Source of the DNA: Bradyrhizobium niftali | GTDB lineage: Bacteria; Pseudomonadota; Alphaproteobacteria; Rhizobiales; Xanthobacteraceae | Direction of reading: 5' to 3' | DNA: 64,000 nucleotides | Assembly: GCF_004571025.1 (NCBI RefSeq) | Contig: NZ_SPQT01000031.1 | Location: forward strand, 1 to 64,000 | Shown here: one piece after another, positions 41,115 through 49,857 of the stretch | Layout of the letters: each line of letters opens with the position of its first letter | Position numbering within the stretch: the first letter of the stretch is position 1 | The notes under the pieces: generated by a model | Database searches by the model: none | Told to the model about the DNA's origin: nothing | Seen by the model: only the letters and a program-made list of their open reading frames with translations | Made by a program: the position numbers and the translations under genes

Positions 41115-41693
41115 ATGGCACGCCCACATCGCCAATCCATCCGGGTAACAAGCAATCACGCGACCGCACTTCTCGCGCTTCTGCTGCTCGTCGCCACCGC
41201 CACCAGGCCGGCCTTCGCCGAGATTTCACCGCGGGGGCAACGCATGGCGAGCGACATCAAATATGGCGACTGGCGAAAACTGTGCTTCAAGCCGGGCGGC
41301 GCCAAGGCCGTGTGCCGGACGTCGATCACCGGCACGTTCGACACGGGGCAGACGGCAGTTCGGCTGGACTTGATCGAACGTGAGGGCGACCACACGGCAC
41401 GGCTGCAGATGTTCGTTCCGGTCGGCATGTTCGTCCAGGTGCCCGTCAAACTCAGGGTCGACCAAGGCACCACCTATGCCGTGCCGTACACATGGTGCCT
41501 GAACAATGCCTGCATTGCGGCCGATGTGGCAAAACCCGGCCTGATAAGGGAGATGGAAGCGGGCAAGACGCTCGCGCTGGAGGTTGTCGACCCCAATCTG
41601 CTATCGGTTACCGCCTCGGTGCCGCTTGCCCAGTTCGCCCTTGCGCACAAGGGGCCGCCGGCCCAAACGTTCGACCAGCAAATCGACGAATAG
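41115..41693 (+). CDS. IalB-family (invasion-associated locus B) secreted protein
   Basis: 192 residues. Signal peptide (TALLALLLLVATATRPAFAE), then YGDWRKLCFKPGGAKAVCRT, LQMFVPVGMFVQVPVKLRVD and YTWCLNNACIAADVAKPGLI. The W...C.......C, G......P...R.D......P...C...C..A pattern is the IalB/DUF1176-like family, with paired cysteines. Named after a Bartonella locus, but widespread in non-pathogens; role uncertain. Third gene of the operon, 27 bp after the hydrolase. Confidence 0.88.
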   Translation: MARPHRQSIRVTSNHATALLALLLLVATATRPAFAEISPRGQRMASDIKYGDWRKLCFKPGGAKAVCRTSITGTFDTGQTAVRLDLIEREGDHTARLQMFVPVGMFVQVPVKLRVDQGTTYAVPYTWCLNNACIAADVAKPGLIREMEAGKTLALEVVDPNLLSVTASVPLAQFALAHKGPPAQTFDQQIDE

Positions 41694-41714
41694 CCCGCAG
41701 CCGATTTGTCCAAC

Positions 41715-42098
41715 CTAGCGACCACGGGCTCTTTCCACACTCTCGATGAGCGAGGCCGCGGCAAAGGGCTTGGTCAGATAGGCGATGCATCCCGATGCGA
41801 TTGCTGCCGCGCGGCTTTCATGATTGTCGTTGCCGGTGACAAAGACAACCGGCACATGGACCTTCTGCTCCACAAGCCTGCGTTGCAGATCGATTCCAGA
41901 TTCGCCATCCAGATTGATATCCAGGATGATACAGAACGCCTGCTGAAAGTTGCCATGATTTAGCAGCGCATCGGCGGATTCGAACAGCTTTGCCTCGAAG
42001 CCATGCTCCTGCAGCAGCCGCTTCATGCTCCTGCGCATGGACGGGTCATCATCCACAACGAAGATGGACTTGCGGTGCGACAAGTGGCCCAACTCCAT
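41715..42098 (-). CDS. Single-domain response regulator (REC only)
   Basis: 127 residues, one receiver domain: SIFVVDDDPSMRRSMKRLLQ, phosphoacceptor Asp60 in FCIILDINLDGESG, VVFVTGND and the conserved Lys in YLTKPF. No output domain; the frame ends after the last helix. The sequence is of the FixJ receiver type. It lies 21 bp from the convergent IalB gene and 171 bp downstream of the FixJ-like gene, possibly in the same transcript. It could pass phosphate or act by protein contact. Confidence 0.92.
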   Translation of the reverse strand: MELGHLSHRKSIFVVDDDPSMRRSMKRLLQEHGFEAKLFESADALLNHGNFQQAFCIILDINLDGESGIDLQRRLVEQKVHVPVVFVTGNDNHESRAAAIASGCIAYLTKPFAAASLIESVERARGR

Positions 42099-42269
42099 AC
42101 ACGGAAAGCTCGGCAGAACACGATGGACTTGCGTGAACGCGTCGGGCGCCTCGAGGTTTCCTCGTCTGCCGGTGCGTCAGACACTTCAGCTTGTTGAAAT
42201 ACCCCTCTCGGGGGGATTTCCATTGACCTTTGGTGCAAGTCACAGAAGGGAACCTGAAATAAACACCGC

Positions 42270-42902
42270 CTAGCCGTGTGAGCCGCTCTCCGGATCGAGC
42301 ATACCAAGCAGCTGCGCTGTCGAAACCAGTTCCGCGAGCGAGCTCACCTGCATCTTCTCCATCACCTGGTGTCGATGTGCTTTGACCGTGCGTTCGGTCG
42401 TTCCCAATTCATACGCGATCTGCTTGTTGATCTTCCCACGCACGATCAGGTCAAACACCTGCCGTTCGCGCGGCGTCAGCAACGCGACGAGAGCGCGACG
42501 CGAATCGAGCCGACTACGCTGCTCGCGCGCGATCTGCTGTTGTGACAAGGCGCGCTCGATCGCTTCAATCAACTGCGCCGACGAAACCGGCTTGGTCAGG
42601 AAATCCTCGGCACCGGCCTTGATCGTCCGCACCGTCGTCGCGGTATCGGCGTGCCCGGTCAGAAACACGATCGGCACGGTCGATCCAAGCTCATGAAGAC
42701 GCGTCTGTAGATCCGGTCCGGTCAGGCCCGGCATCTGCACGTCGAGGAGGATGCAGCTCTGCAGCTCTTCGCGGGGCAGACGATCGAGCAGGTCCTGCGA
42801 GGAGGCATAGGTCGCGACGTCGTAGCCCGCAAGTTTAAGCCGACGCTCGATCGCCGTTCGGAACGAGGCATCGTCGTCGACCACGTGAACAAGGCCAGGC
42901 AA
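42270..42902 (-). CDS. FixJ/NarL-family response regulator
   Basis: 210 residues. Receiver domain VHVVDDDASFRTAIERRLKL with Asp54 in CILLDVQMPGLTG, FLTGHADTATTVRT and LTKPVSS; then a LuxR-type helix-turn-helix LTPRERQVFDLIVRGKINKQ, IAYELGTTERTVKAHRHQVM. This is the FixJ architecture, but residues differ enough that I do not call it FixJ. No histidine kinase is next to it; the orphan kinase at 24966 is a candidate. Divergent from the FixK-type gene at 43230, as FixJ-FixK pairs often are. Confidence 0.92.
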   Translation of the reverse strand: MPGLVHVVDDDASFRTAIERRLKLAGYDVATYASSQDLLDRLPREELQSCILLDVQMPGLTGPDLQTRLHELGSTVPIVFLTGHADTATTVRTIKAGAEDFLTKPVSSAQLIEAIERALSQQQIAREQRSRLDSRRALVALLTPRERQVFDLIVRGKINKQIAYELGTTERTVKAHRHQVMEKMQVSSLAELVSTAQLLGMLDPESGSHG

Positions 42903-43229
42903 TGGGCCCTCTCTGTCTCTTGCAACTGCTTTAACGGCTTACCTAGCACAGGGATGGGCCAGAGTGATCTAGCGATCCCGTTAATGCAGAAGTTTTCGCA
43001 AGTCAGAGTTTGTGACGCGAAGCTCGATCGGACGCAGGAGCCGCTCTTCTCGTTCCGCGCACCATCCTACCGACCTGTCCCTTGGTACAATGAACCAAGT
43101 GACAATGGTGAAGAATACGGCGTTAGTCGTAAATCGCCCCGCGCGGGAGTTGCGACATCGGCGGCACATTTCTCGTGGCGAAATATCAGTCTAGCAGACC
43201 AATTCAGCGATCAGTTGAGGAGTTGGCCT
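42903..43229. other. Divergent control region of the FixJ-like and FixK-like genes
   Basis: No gene; the plus-strand frame here merely extends the FixK-like gene. No TTGA-N6-TCAA box is found, so the FixK-type gene is likely driven by the response regulator or constitutively. The region includes short imperfect repeats (GGTACAATGAACC) that I cannot assign. Confidence 0.4.
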
Positions 43230-43913
43230 ATGTTTGTCCGCATCACGACTGAGGTGTCTCCCCGCCCCAATTCGCTCAAAGACCTCGGCATGACGAGCGA
43301 GTCAAATCCAATCGTCAGTTTAAACGAATTTACATATAAAAAGGGCACGGAGATCTACGGCGAGAAGGAACCCGCAGATTACGTCTATCAGGTCAGGTCT
43401 GGTGCAGTGCGAAGCTATAAACTTCTGTCGGACGGTCGCCGCCAGATTGGCGCTTTCCACCTCGCCGGAGACATTTTCGGACTTGAGAACGGCAAGGAGC
43501 ATCGGTTCACCGCCGAGGCGATCGTGGATACCACCGTCCGGCTGATCAAGTGGCAAAGCCTGGAGCTGGTGGCGGAGAGCGACGCGATGGTCGCGCGCAA
43601 CTTGCTCAGCATGACGACGAGCAACTTGCAGCACGCCGAGGATCACATGCTCCTGCTCGGCCGGAAGACGTCGCTGGAGCGCGTCGCCGCTTTCCTGCTC
43701 GAAATGGACAAGCGGCTCTCCGGGGTCGATGTCATGGCACTTCCGATGTCCCGGCGCGATATCGCCGATTACCTCGGCTTGACGCTGGAGACCGTCTCGC
43801 GGGCGATATCGCACCTTCATGATCTCGGTGTCCTCGGCTTCATCGGCAATACCCAGCGCCAGATCGTGCTGCTGGACCGGCAGCAGCTCGCCAGTCTCGA
43901 CCTGCAAAACTGA
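43230..43913 (+). CDS. Crp/Fnr-family regulator, FixK type, second copy
   Basis: 227 residues. CNMP-like domain ADYVYQVRSGAVRSYKLLSD, GAFHLAGDIFGLENG, and Crp helix-turn-helix with MSRRDIADYLGLTLETVSRA (E..SR for TTGA boxes). It has no cysteine at all, so it cannot carry an iron-sulfur cluster or use the redox cysteine known from FixK2. Start ATG 43230 with GTTGAGGAG; the open frame extends 115 codons upstream but into non-coding sequence. The most obvious activator for the boxes of this island. Close relative of the 939 protein. Confidence 0.92.
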   Translation: MFVRITTEVSPRPNSLKDLGMTSESNPIVSLNEFTYKKGTEIYGEKEPADYVYQVRSGAVRSYKLLSDGRRQIGAFHLAGDIFGLENGKEHRFTAEAIVDTTVRLIKWQSLELVAESDAMVARNLLSMTTSNLQHAEDHMLLLGRKTSLERVAAFLLEMDKRLSGVDVMALPMSRRDIADYLGLTLETVSRAISHLHDLGVLGFIGNTQRQIVLLDRQQLASLDLQN

Positions 43914-43940
43914 GCGCGACTGCCATTCGTTAACGTGAGA

Positions 43941-44384
43941 TCACCTGGCGTCCGGCAGTTTGGTCACTCCGAGATCGTCGAGCGTCTTGCGTAAGACCTC
44001 GAACAGGACCGCGGTCGACCAGCCGAACATCAAGATGCCGTTCATCGCGGTCATCGGACCCGTCAGCCGCCATGCCTGTATGGGCGTGATGTCGCCGTAG
44101 CCCAGCGTGGTGTAGTTGACGAAGGCGAAGTAGATCAGGTCGCTGCCGGCAGGCGCGGCACCGACCATGGCATAGGCCAGCGCCCAGACCAGAACCTCCA
44201 TCGTGTGCGCCACCATCAGCGCCGACGCTGTTGCGACCATGACGGCCATCAGATGCAACCGCGGCCAGGTAGCATATTGCAGCCCGGCGGTGCGGGCGAT
44301 GCCGATGGCTCCCACGGTCACCAGGGCGTGGATCATGATGTTGATGACACTCACGATCGCGCCGACAAGGAATTGAACCGCCAT
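43941..44384 (-). CDS. Two-pore-helix K+ channel-like protein (Ion_trans_2)
   Basis: 147 residues. Several membrane helices, and the pore loop FAFVNYTTLGYGDITP with the selectivity filter T-L-G-Y-G-D. Helices before (VATASALMVAHTMEVLVW) and after (GPMTAMNGILMFGWSTAVLF) complete the pore. No regulatory domain. It lies 60 bp after the phasin gene, last in the operon starting at the FixK box at 48251. It might set membrane potential under anoxia. Confidence 0.88.
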   Translation of the reverse strand: MAVQFLVGAIVSVINIMIHALVTVGAIGIARTAGLQYATWPRLHLMAVMVATASALMVAHTMEVLVWALAYAMVGAAPAGSDLIYFAFVNYTTLGYGDITPIQAWRLTGPMTAMNGILMFGWSTAVLFEVLRKTLDDLGVTKLPDAR

Positions 44385-44444
44385 TGTGCTCGCATGGGCA
44401 AGGCGCTCGGCTGTTCATCGCCTCACGCCGAGGTTTCAGTCCAT

Positions 44445-44795
44445 TCAGTTTTTGGGCGTGAACGCGCCCGTCGCCGCCTTCATCGCCGACTCGCCCATGC
44501 TCCTGGCCTGATCGGTCAAGGCCTGCATCTGCCCCTGAAAGAATTCGGATTGAAGCTTGAGCGCGTCCTGAACGTCCCTGGCCTGAACGAGCTTGTCGCC
44601 AAAGTCGAACGTCGCGCTGGCGTTGCGCTGCATGAAACTGCAAAACTGCTTGGCCTGGTCCGCGATCGGCAGCGGCGAGGAACTGAGCCCCCGCTCCAGC
44701 AGCTCAAAATACTCCTCATTGGCCTTTCGCAACCGCGCAAGCGCTTCGGTAAGCATTTCGCGGATGTTCTCGGCGGATGGATTGATCTCTGCCAT
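44445..44795 (-). CDS. Phasin-family protein
   Basis: 116 residues, nearly all helical: AENIREMLTEALARLRKANE, FCSFMQRNASATFDFGDKLV, QARDVQDALKLQSEFFQGQM, QALTDQARSMGESAMKA. The F.......(Q).....FA..L..A.........Q..F...Q......Q....E pattern is that of PHB-granule phasins. Start at ATG 44795 with AGGGAG. It lies 17 bp after the hydrolase gene. Supports a link of this operon to PHB granules. Confidence 0.88.
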   Translation of the reverse strand: MAEINPSAENIREMLTEALARLRKANEEYFELLERGLSSSPLPIADQAKQFCSFMQRNASATFDFGDKLVQARDVQDALKLQSEFFQGQMQALTDQARSMGESAMKAATGAFTPKN

Positions 44796-44812
44796 GACAA
44801 TACTCCCTGTGT

Positions 44813-45676
44813 TTATGCCGAGAGCCCCCCGAACCAGGCGCCGAAATAGCCGGCGTAGAGGGCCGGCACTTCCAGGTTCATCGAATGTCCGATGTTTGGG
44901 ACGACCACGAGCCGGCAATCCGGCATTGCCTCGGCCATGGCGCGCAGGTCCGTGGGCGGGATCCAACCATCACATTCGCCCCACAGCACCAGATGCGGAT
45001 GCCGGATCTCCGACATGCGGCGCTCCAATTCCCTGCTCTCCCGCTCCCGGGTGAGATTGACCGGCGTTCCGATCCAGATGCCTTCGGAGACTCCAAAGGT
45101 CTGCTCGATGATCCGGTCGAACAGCGCCTGGATTTCGCCGAGCCCTTCACGGAAGCGCGGAATCGCGTTCGGGGCCATGCTGTCCGGCTCGAACAGCGAG
45201 GACGCGGCGGTCGCCATCACGGTCCGCGTCAACTCCTTGCTTGCCATCATCGCCCGGAAGAGACCGATCTGGTCGGCATTGAAGGACATGCCAAGCGGCG
45301 TCACCGGATCGAGCGCGAACACCCGCCCGAATCGTTGCGGCTGCATCAAGAGCATACGGGCTGCGATGATGCCACCGGTCGAGTGGGTTGCCAGATGGCA
45401 AAATCCGATCTCCAGCGCATCGAGCGCCGTCAACATGTCGTGCGCATGCTGCTGCATCGAATAGTTGGAATAGTCGGTCGCGGGCTTTGGCCGCTCGCTT
45501 TCGCCGCAGCCGCGCCAGTCGATCCCGATCACCCGCAGCCCGCTCGGAAACATTGGTGCGGCGAGTTCGATCCAGTCCTTGCTGGCGAGATTGCCGTGGA
45601 TGAAGACGACGGTGACGTCGCCTCGTCCCCACTCCCGCCAGCCCAGTTCGACGTCGCCCGCGCGCACCCTTGGCAT
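44813..45676 (-). CDS. Alpha/beta hydrolase
   Basis: 287 residues. VTVVFIHGNLASKDWIELAA, GIDWRGCGESERPKPATDYS, nucleophile elbow HLATHSTGGIIAARMLL (S in HSTGG), acid region WGECDGWIPPTDLRAMAE and His in NIGHSMNLEVPALYAGY. Typical of the broad esterase/haloperoxidase group. It starts 9 bp after the large double-hydrolase gene and precedes the phasin, so a role in PHB or ester turnover is plausible but unproven. Confidence 0.9.
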   Translation of the reverse strand: MPRVRAGDVELGWREWGRGDVTVVFIHGNLASKDWIELAAPMFPSGLRVIGIDWRGCGESERPKPATDYSNYSMQQHAHDMLTALDALEIGFCHLATHSTGGIIAARMLLMQPQRFGRVFALDPVTPLGMSFNADQIGLFRAMMASKELTRTVMATAASSLFEPDSMAPNAIPRFREGLGEIQALFDRIIEQTFGVSEGIWIGTPVNLTRERESRELERRMSEIRHPHLVLWGECDGWIPPTDLRAMAEAMPDCRLVVVPNIGHSMNLEVPALYAGYFGAWFGGLSA

Positions 45677-45685
45677 GAACCGACC

Positions 45686-48193
45686 CTACTTGTTGAGACC
45701 GGCCGTCGGCGCCGCACCTGGCGGCGTCGGGGCGACGGGGATGGCCGATGCCACGGCGCCCTTGATCATGCGATCGGTGCCGAGCGGCGATGAGGTGTCG
45801 ACCGTTCCCTTGGTGACGAAGTCCACGACGTCAGCGGAGTATTCCACCGGATTGTCCGTATGGATGAAGTGTCCGGTCTCCGGATAGATCTTGAGCATGG
45901 GCCGGTTGCCGGCGTTGGTCATACGCGTCATGAACGGCGTGATGACGTCGCGTCCGAGATCCGTCAGCCCGTTGAATGCGGGCGTCGGGATAAACGGCTC
46001 CTTGTCGCCGAACGCCAGGAAGATCGGCTGCTTGATCTCGGTGAGCCGCTCGTAAAGGTTCTTTGGGTCGTCCTGCTGCAACTCCGCTCCGATTGTGTAG
46101 ATATCGTAGATAAAGACGTTGCACCACTGCTCCAGCTCCTTCGGATTGCCCTTGGTGAGCCCGACGCGCTGCTCGGTGTGGAAGCGGGCGTACTCGCTGT
46201 CGCTGAAGAAATAGCCGCTCTTGGCCGCCGACACCGCACCGGTCTCCGGGTCACGCTTCTTGAAGTAGAAGAAATCGCGGATGTTCTGCTCGTCACGCGC
46301 CTTCTCGGCGGCCAGGATTCCGGTCTGGTCCCAGGTCAGCTTCCACTTGTCGAAATCGTGGCCGAAGGCTTCATCGAACAGACGCACCTTCTTGTCCTTG
46401 GCGATCGTGATATCGCGCGGATACTCCTCAAGACCGGACGGCGCTTCAAGCGCGAGGGCCTGCACCGCATCCGGCCAGGTCAGGGCATAGCCCGTCACAA
46501 ACTGGCCGCCGAGCGAGTGGCCGAGATAGACCGCCTTCCTGACGCCGAGCTGGTTCACCACGAGGTCATAGATGGCCTCGCGCATGTCCTGCATGGTCCG
46601 CGCCGGGGTCTTGTTGAGATTGCCGGGCCCGGACATGCCGTAGTGCGGCAGATCAGGCACGATCACGCGCAAGCCGCTGCGCAAGGCATATTGCATGATA
46701 TTGCCATAGTGACCGCCGAACGCGCCCTTGCCATGGATGATGACAAGCACCTTCGGATTCCTGTCCGTGCCGGCATATTCGTCCATATAGCCGATCTGCC
46801 AGGACATGCCGCTCTTGTCCTTCGTGGTCGCGTATTTGACCGGATAGGGATAGGTCACTGAATCCTTCCAGAACGACTTGCTTGGATCGATGTTCGCGGC
46901 GACGCCGGGCACGCGATAGTTCTTGTCGTCGAACTTCTGGGCGCGATCGAGCGCCGCGACGTCGTCCATGAAGGCGACGAACTTCGGATCGTTCTTGCGC
47001 TGGTTGATGATCGGGAACACCCCGTAGTGCGCGACCGGACTCTCCTGGGCGATCAGGTCCGCGCCGGGTACGCGATCGACCGCCTTCTGGGCCAGCTTGA
47101 AGTTCAGCCAGAGATCGTTGGTGATGTGCATCACCAGCGTGCGCGCCTGGATACGGCCGAGGTAGGGATTGATGTTGTGGGTCTCGCCGACCCGGTTGCG
47201 CCAGACGAGGTCGACGGCGTCATAGAGCTTGGCGCGATTGGTGACGCTCAAACCGGCCTTCTCGTTCGGGGAATCCCAGTAGAAGATCTCAGGCTGCACT
47301 GCGGCCCAGTTCTGGGTCGTGCGATAGGAAAAGTCGTAGCCCGTCATGCCCAGAATCGACCAGCCGAAGGCAACGCCCGGCACCGGATGCTTCTCCTTGG
47401 GCTGCTTGTAGTAGTCGCCCTTGGTCGCCTGCCAGACGGGATCGGACTCGATCGCGGCCGTCATCATCTGGAACGTCCAGTTGCCGACGGGGTCATCGCC
47501 GTCCGACTGCGTGGTGCCGCCGATCGGCATCAAGGCGCTCACATATTCCGGATGCATCACGCCCCAGACATAGGTCTGCGTTCCGCCCATGGAGACGCCG
47601 GCGACAAGTGCCACACGCGCAACCTTCAGCCCGTCGCGCAGCAGGCGGTAGTTGGCCTGGACCATGTCGTAGTAGCTGTACTGCGGAAACTTGATGCCGA
47701 GGCCGTCCGACGGCTTGCTGGCACCCCAGGTGCCCAGCGGATCGACCATGATGACGTAGTACTTGTCGGTATCGATTGGCCGGCTCGGACCGATGATCGG
47801 CACGCTGCCGGACAACGGAGCACCGACGACCCACTGCTCGTACATGTCGGTGGAATCACCAGAATAGTAGGAATTGATCACGACGGCGTTGGTGATCTCG
47901 CCGGCAGCGTTGCGCCGCGCATTGCCGATCGCAATATAGGCGGTACGCAGCTTGCCGGCACCGAGTGATTCCAGGGTGACGCCGCCCTCCCCGCCGTTCT
48001 CCCATTTGGAGGGATTGTCGAGGTCGTACTTGCCGCCGAGACGGAAGTTGGCGATCTCGTACGTCTTTTTCAACTCGTCATGCTTCACCTGCGAGGAACG
48101 GCGAGTGAAGGGTTGTGCAACTGCGAGAGCAGTGCCGACCAGCAATACGATCAGGCTGACGAAGCAACGCTTCAAGATCTCGGTCCCGATCAT
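45686..48193 (-). CDS. Secreted tandem alpha/beta-hydrolase protein (MetX-like plus hydrolase)
   Basis: 835 residues. Signal peptide (CFVSLIVLLVGTALAVAQ). First domain (about 40-400) resembles homoserine acetyltransferase-like hydrolases: AYIAIGNARRNAAGEITN, VALVAGVSMGGTQTYVW (Ser near 202), and LVMHITNDLWLNFKLAQ with a His in PVAHYGVFP. Second domain (about 470-800) has VLVIIHGKGAFGGHYGNIMQ, VYLGHSLGGQFVTGYALTW (Ser near 558), FLAFGDKEPFIPTPAFNGL and YPETGHFIHTDNP. Both halves keep a full set of catalytic residues. GGAGGAG before ATG 48193. First gene after the bidirectional FixK box; phasin and K+ channel follow. Exported, function unknown. Confidence 0.9.
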   Translation of the reverse strand: MIGTEILKRCFVSLIVLLVGTALAVAQPFTRRSSQVKHDELKKTYEIANFRLGGKYDLDNPSKWENGGEGGVTLESLGAGKLRTAYIAIGNARRNAAGEITNAVVINSYYSGDSTDMYEQWVVGAPLSGSVPIIGPSRPIDTDKYYVIMVDPLGTWGASKPSDGLGIKFPQYSYYDMVQANYRLLRDGLKVARVALVAGVSMGGTQTYVWGVMHPEYVSALMPIGGTTQSDGDDPVGNWTFQMMTAAIESDPVWQATKGDYYKQPKEKHPVPGVAFGWSILGMTGYDFSYRTTQNWAAVQPEIFYWDSPNEKAGLSVTNRAKLYDAVDLVWRNRVGETHNINPYLGRIQARTLVMHITNDLWLNFKLAQKAVDRVPGADLIAQESPVAHYGVFPIINQRKNDPKFVAFMDDVAALDRAQKFDDKNYRVPGVAANIDPSKSFWKDSVTYPYPVKYATTKDKSGMSWQIGYMDEYAGTDRNPKVLVIIHGKGAFGGHYGNIMQYALRSGLRVIVPDLPHYGMSGPGNLNKTPARTMQDMREAIYDLVVNQLGVRKAVYLGHSLGGQFVTGYALTWPDAVQALALEAPSGLEEYPRDITIAKDKKVRLFDEAFGHDFDKWKLTWDQTGILAAEKARDEQNIRDFFYFKKRDPETGAVSAAKSGYFFSDSEYARFHTEQRVGLTKGNPKELEQWCNVFIYDIYTIGAELQQDDPKNLYERLTEIKQPIFLAFGDKEPFIPTPAFNGLTDLGRDVITPFMTRMTNAGNRPMLKIYPETGHFIHTDNPVEYSADVVDFVTKGTVDTSSPLGTDRMIKGAVASAIPVAPTPPGAAPTAGLNK

Positions 48194-48250
48194 GACGAAC
48201 TCCTCCCTGGGCAATTTTAGAAAACGCTAGAAAGGAGGACACCGGGAGCA

Positions 48251-48264
48251 TTGATCTAACTCAA
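48251..48264. promoter_or_regulatory. FixK/FNR box (TTGATCTAACTCAA), bidirectional
   Basis: TTGAT-CTAA-CTCAA between divergent genes: centre 64 bp from the start at 48193 (minus) and 66 bp from 48324 (plus), almost symmetrical. Confidence 0.85.
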
Positions 48265-48323
48265 TGGAATCCGATCGCCGAGGTTGAGGATCGCAGGCAT
48301 CGGAACGCCGGTAGTTTTGCGCG

Positions 48324-49250
48324 ATGCCCTTCCTCAGCCACGGCTCATATCGGATACGCTATGAGCTCGACGGGCCGGCGGGGGCGCCCGCCTATGTGCT
48401 CGTGAACGGGCTCACGCAATATTCCGAACTGTGGGCCGCCTATCGCGAGGCCCTGCTGGCGCGAGGGTTTCGCGTCGCGACCTTCGACCTGCTGGGACAG
48501 GGAGCCTCCGACAAGCCGACGCTCTTTATTAACCAGGACGACCAGGTCGCAGCGCTGCGCCTGCTAATCGGCGAGCTCGGCGATGGCCCGATCTTCCTGA
48601 GCGGCATTAGTTTTGGCGGGCTGATCGCACTGCGCTATGCCATCGAACATGGCGATCGCATCTCCGGCCTCGTGCCGATGAGCTGCTTCGCCGAGCTGAC
48701 GCCGCAGCTCCTTCTGCTCGGCAATGCGCTGCGGACCGGGCTGATCCTCGGCGGCACCGGCTACCTCCAGGATCTGCTGTTGCCAATGAACCTGTCTGAC
48801 CAATGGCTAGAGCCGCTGCTCGACAAGCTCGACAGCGTCAAGCGCCAGGGCTGGCTGGTCAACGACGTCTACGCGCTCCAGAACCTGATGGAATCCTTCC
48901 TCGACTTCCAGCCCCTCACCCCGCGCCTGTCCGCGATCTCAGTACCGACGATGATCCTCAACGGCGAGTTCGACTTCCTGACTCCGCGTCATCTGCACGA
49001 AACGCTGCGCGTCGAAATCCCCAACAGCTCGCTGGTGATCATTCCAAGAGCCTATCACGCCTTCACGCTGGAGAAGGGTGTGCTCACCGCCGACCTGCTC
49101 GCGCGCTTCGCCGACGACGTGCTGGCAGGCCGCTGGCAGGGCAACCAGGCCGTCTGGATCGCGCCGGAAGAAGCCGGCGGTGAGCTCACGCCATTTCCCG
49201 CCGGCTATGATCATTTGCGGGCCATCCCCGTTCGGGCAGCGCCGCCATGA
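48324..49250 (+). CDS. Alpha/beta hydrolase, cytoplasmic
   Basis: 308 residues. YVLVNGLTQYSELWAAYREA, ATFDLLGQGASDKPT, nucleophile IFLSGISFGGLIALRYAI, acid region MILNGEFDFLTPRHLHE and His in IPRAYHAFTLEKG. No signal peptide. The start of the next gene overlaps its stop by four bases. Possibly acts on a hydroxyacyl ester as the other hydrolases of this island; substrate unknown. Confidence 0.9.
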   Translation: MPFLSHGSYRIRYELDGPAGAPAYVLVNGLTQYSELWAAYREALLARGFRVATFDLLGQGASDKPTLFINQDDQVAALRLLIGELGDGPIFLSGISFGGLIALRYAIEHGDRISGLVPMSCFAELTPQLLLLGNALRTGLILGGTGYLQDLLLPMNLSDQWLEPLLDKLDSVKRQGWLVNDVYALQNLMESFLDFQPLTPRLSAISVPTMILNGEFDFLTPRHLHETLRVEIPNSSLVIIPRAYHAFTLEKGVLTADLLARFADDVLAGRWQGNQAVWIAPEEAGGELTPFPAGYDHLRAIPVRAAPP

Positions 49251-49837
49251 GCAGATTTCTCGGACCGCTCGATTCCGAAGGCCGCGTGCCGCCGCACCAG
49301 CAGACACGCGTAGCTGCGTTCCTGATCTCGGCGCACGGCGCCTTGGCGCGGCAATTCGCAATGGCCTTGCCCATGCGTATCGAGGCTGCCTGGCAGACCG
49401 AGTTGAACGCGCAATTCTATCGGGAGTCCGAGATCGTCTCGCTCTTGCAACGCACGGCCTCCTGGGTGCCCGACATGGCCCTAGGCTACATGGCGGCTTC
49501 CTGGGAAACGGCCTGGTTTCCCAAGCCGATCGAGGGGATAACCAATCTACCCTTGGCCCTGCCGATCGATCTTGCGATGCTGGCCCATGCCGTTCACGCC
49601 GGAATCCGCCCGGCGGCCCTGCTGCCGCTAGGCGCGAATGCCAACGATCCCTTCGTGTTCGCATTGCGCCGCATTGAATTCGAGAGCGGCCGGCTCTTGC
49701 AGGCGCAAATTCTCTTCCTGAAAGGCGAGAGCCTCGTGCCGTTTCGCGACACCGTGAACGCGGCGCTTGAGCAGCGCCACGCGGAAGTCCGAAGACTATG
49801 GGCGGACGCCCTTGAGAGCGCCGGCGTCACCACGTGA
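49247..49837 (+). CDS. Hypothetical protein (196 aa)
   Basis: HQQTRVAAFLISAHGALARQ, MRIEAAWQTELNAQFYRESE, SWVPDMALGYMAASWETAWF, and ARRIEFESGRLLQAQ-like helices. It appears all-helical and soluble. I do not recognise a family. Translationally coupled to the upstream hydrolase (ATGA overlap), which suggests the two act together; a phasin-like or adaptor role is only a guess. Confidence 0.75.
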   Translation: MSRFLGPLDSEGRVPPHQQTRVAAFLISAHGALARQFAMALPMRIEAAWQTELNAQFYRESEIVSLLQRTASWVPDMALGYMAASWETAWFPKPIEGITNLPLALPIDLAMLAHAVHAGIRPAALLPLGANANDPFVFALRRIEFESGRLLQAQILFLKGESLVPFRDTVNAALEQRHAEVRRLWADALESAGVTT

Positions 49838-49857
49838 TGCGGGATTGATGACAAGCC

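Noticed and set aside
42232..42247. TTGACCTTTGGTGCAA near the FixJ-like gene
   Set aside because: Spacing and right half do not fit TTGA-N6-TCAA, and it lies downstream of the gene it would control.
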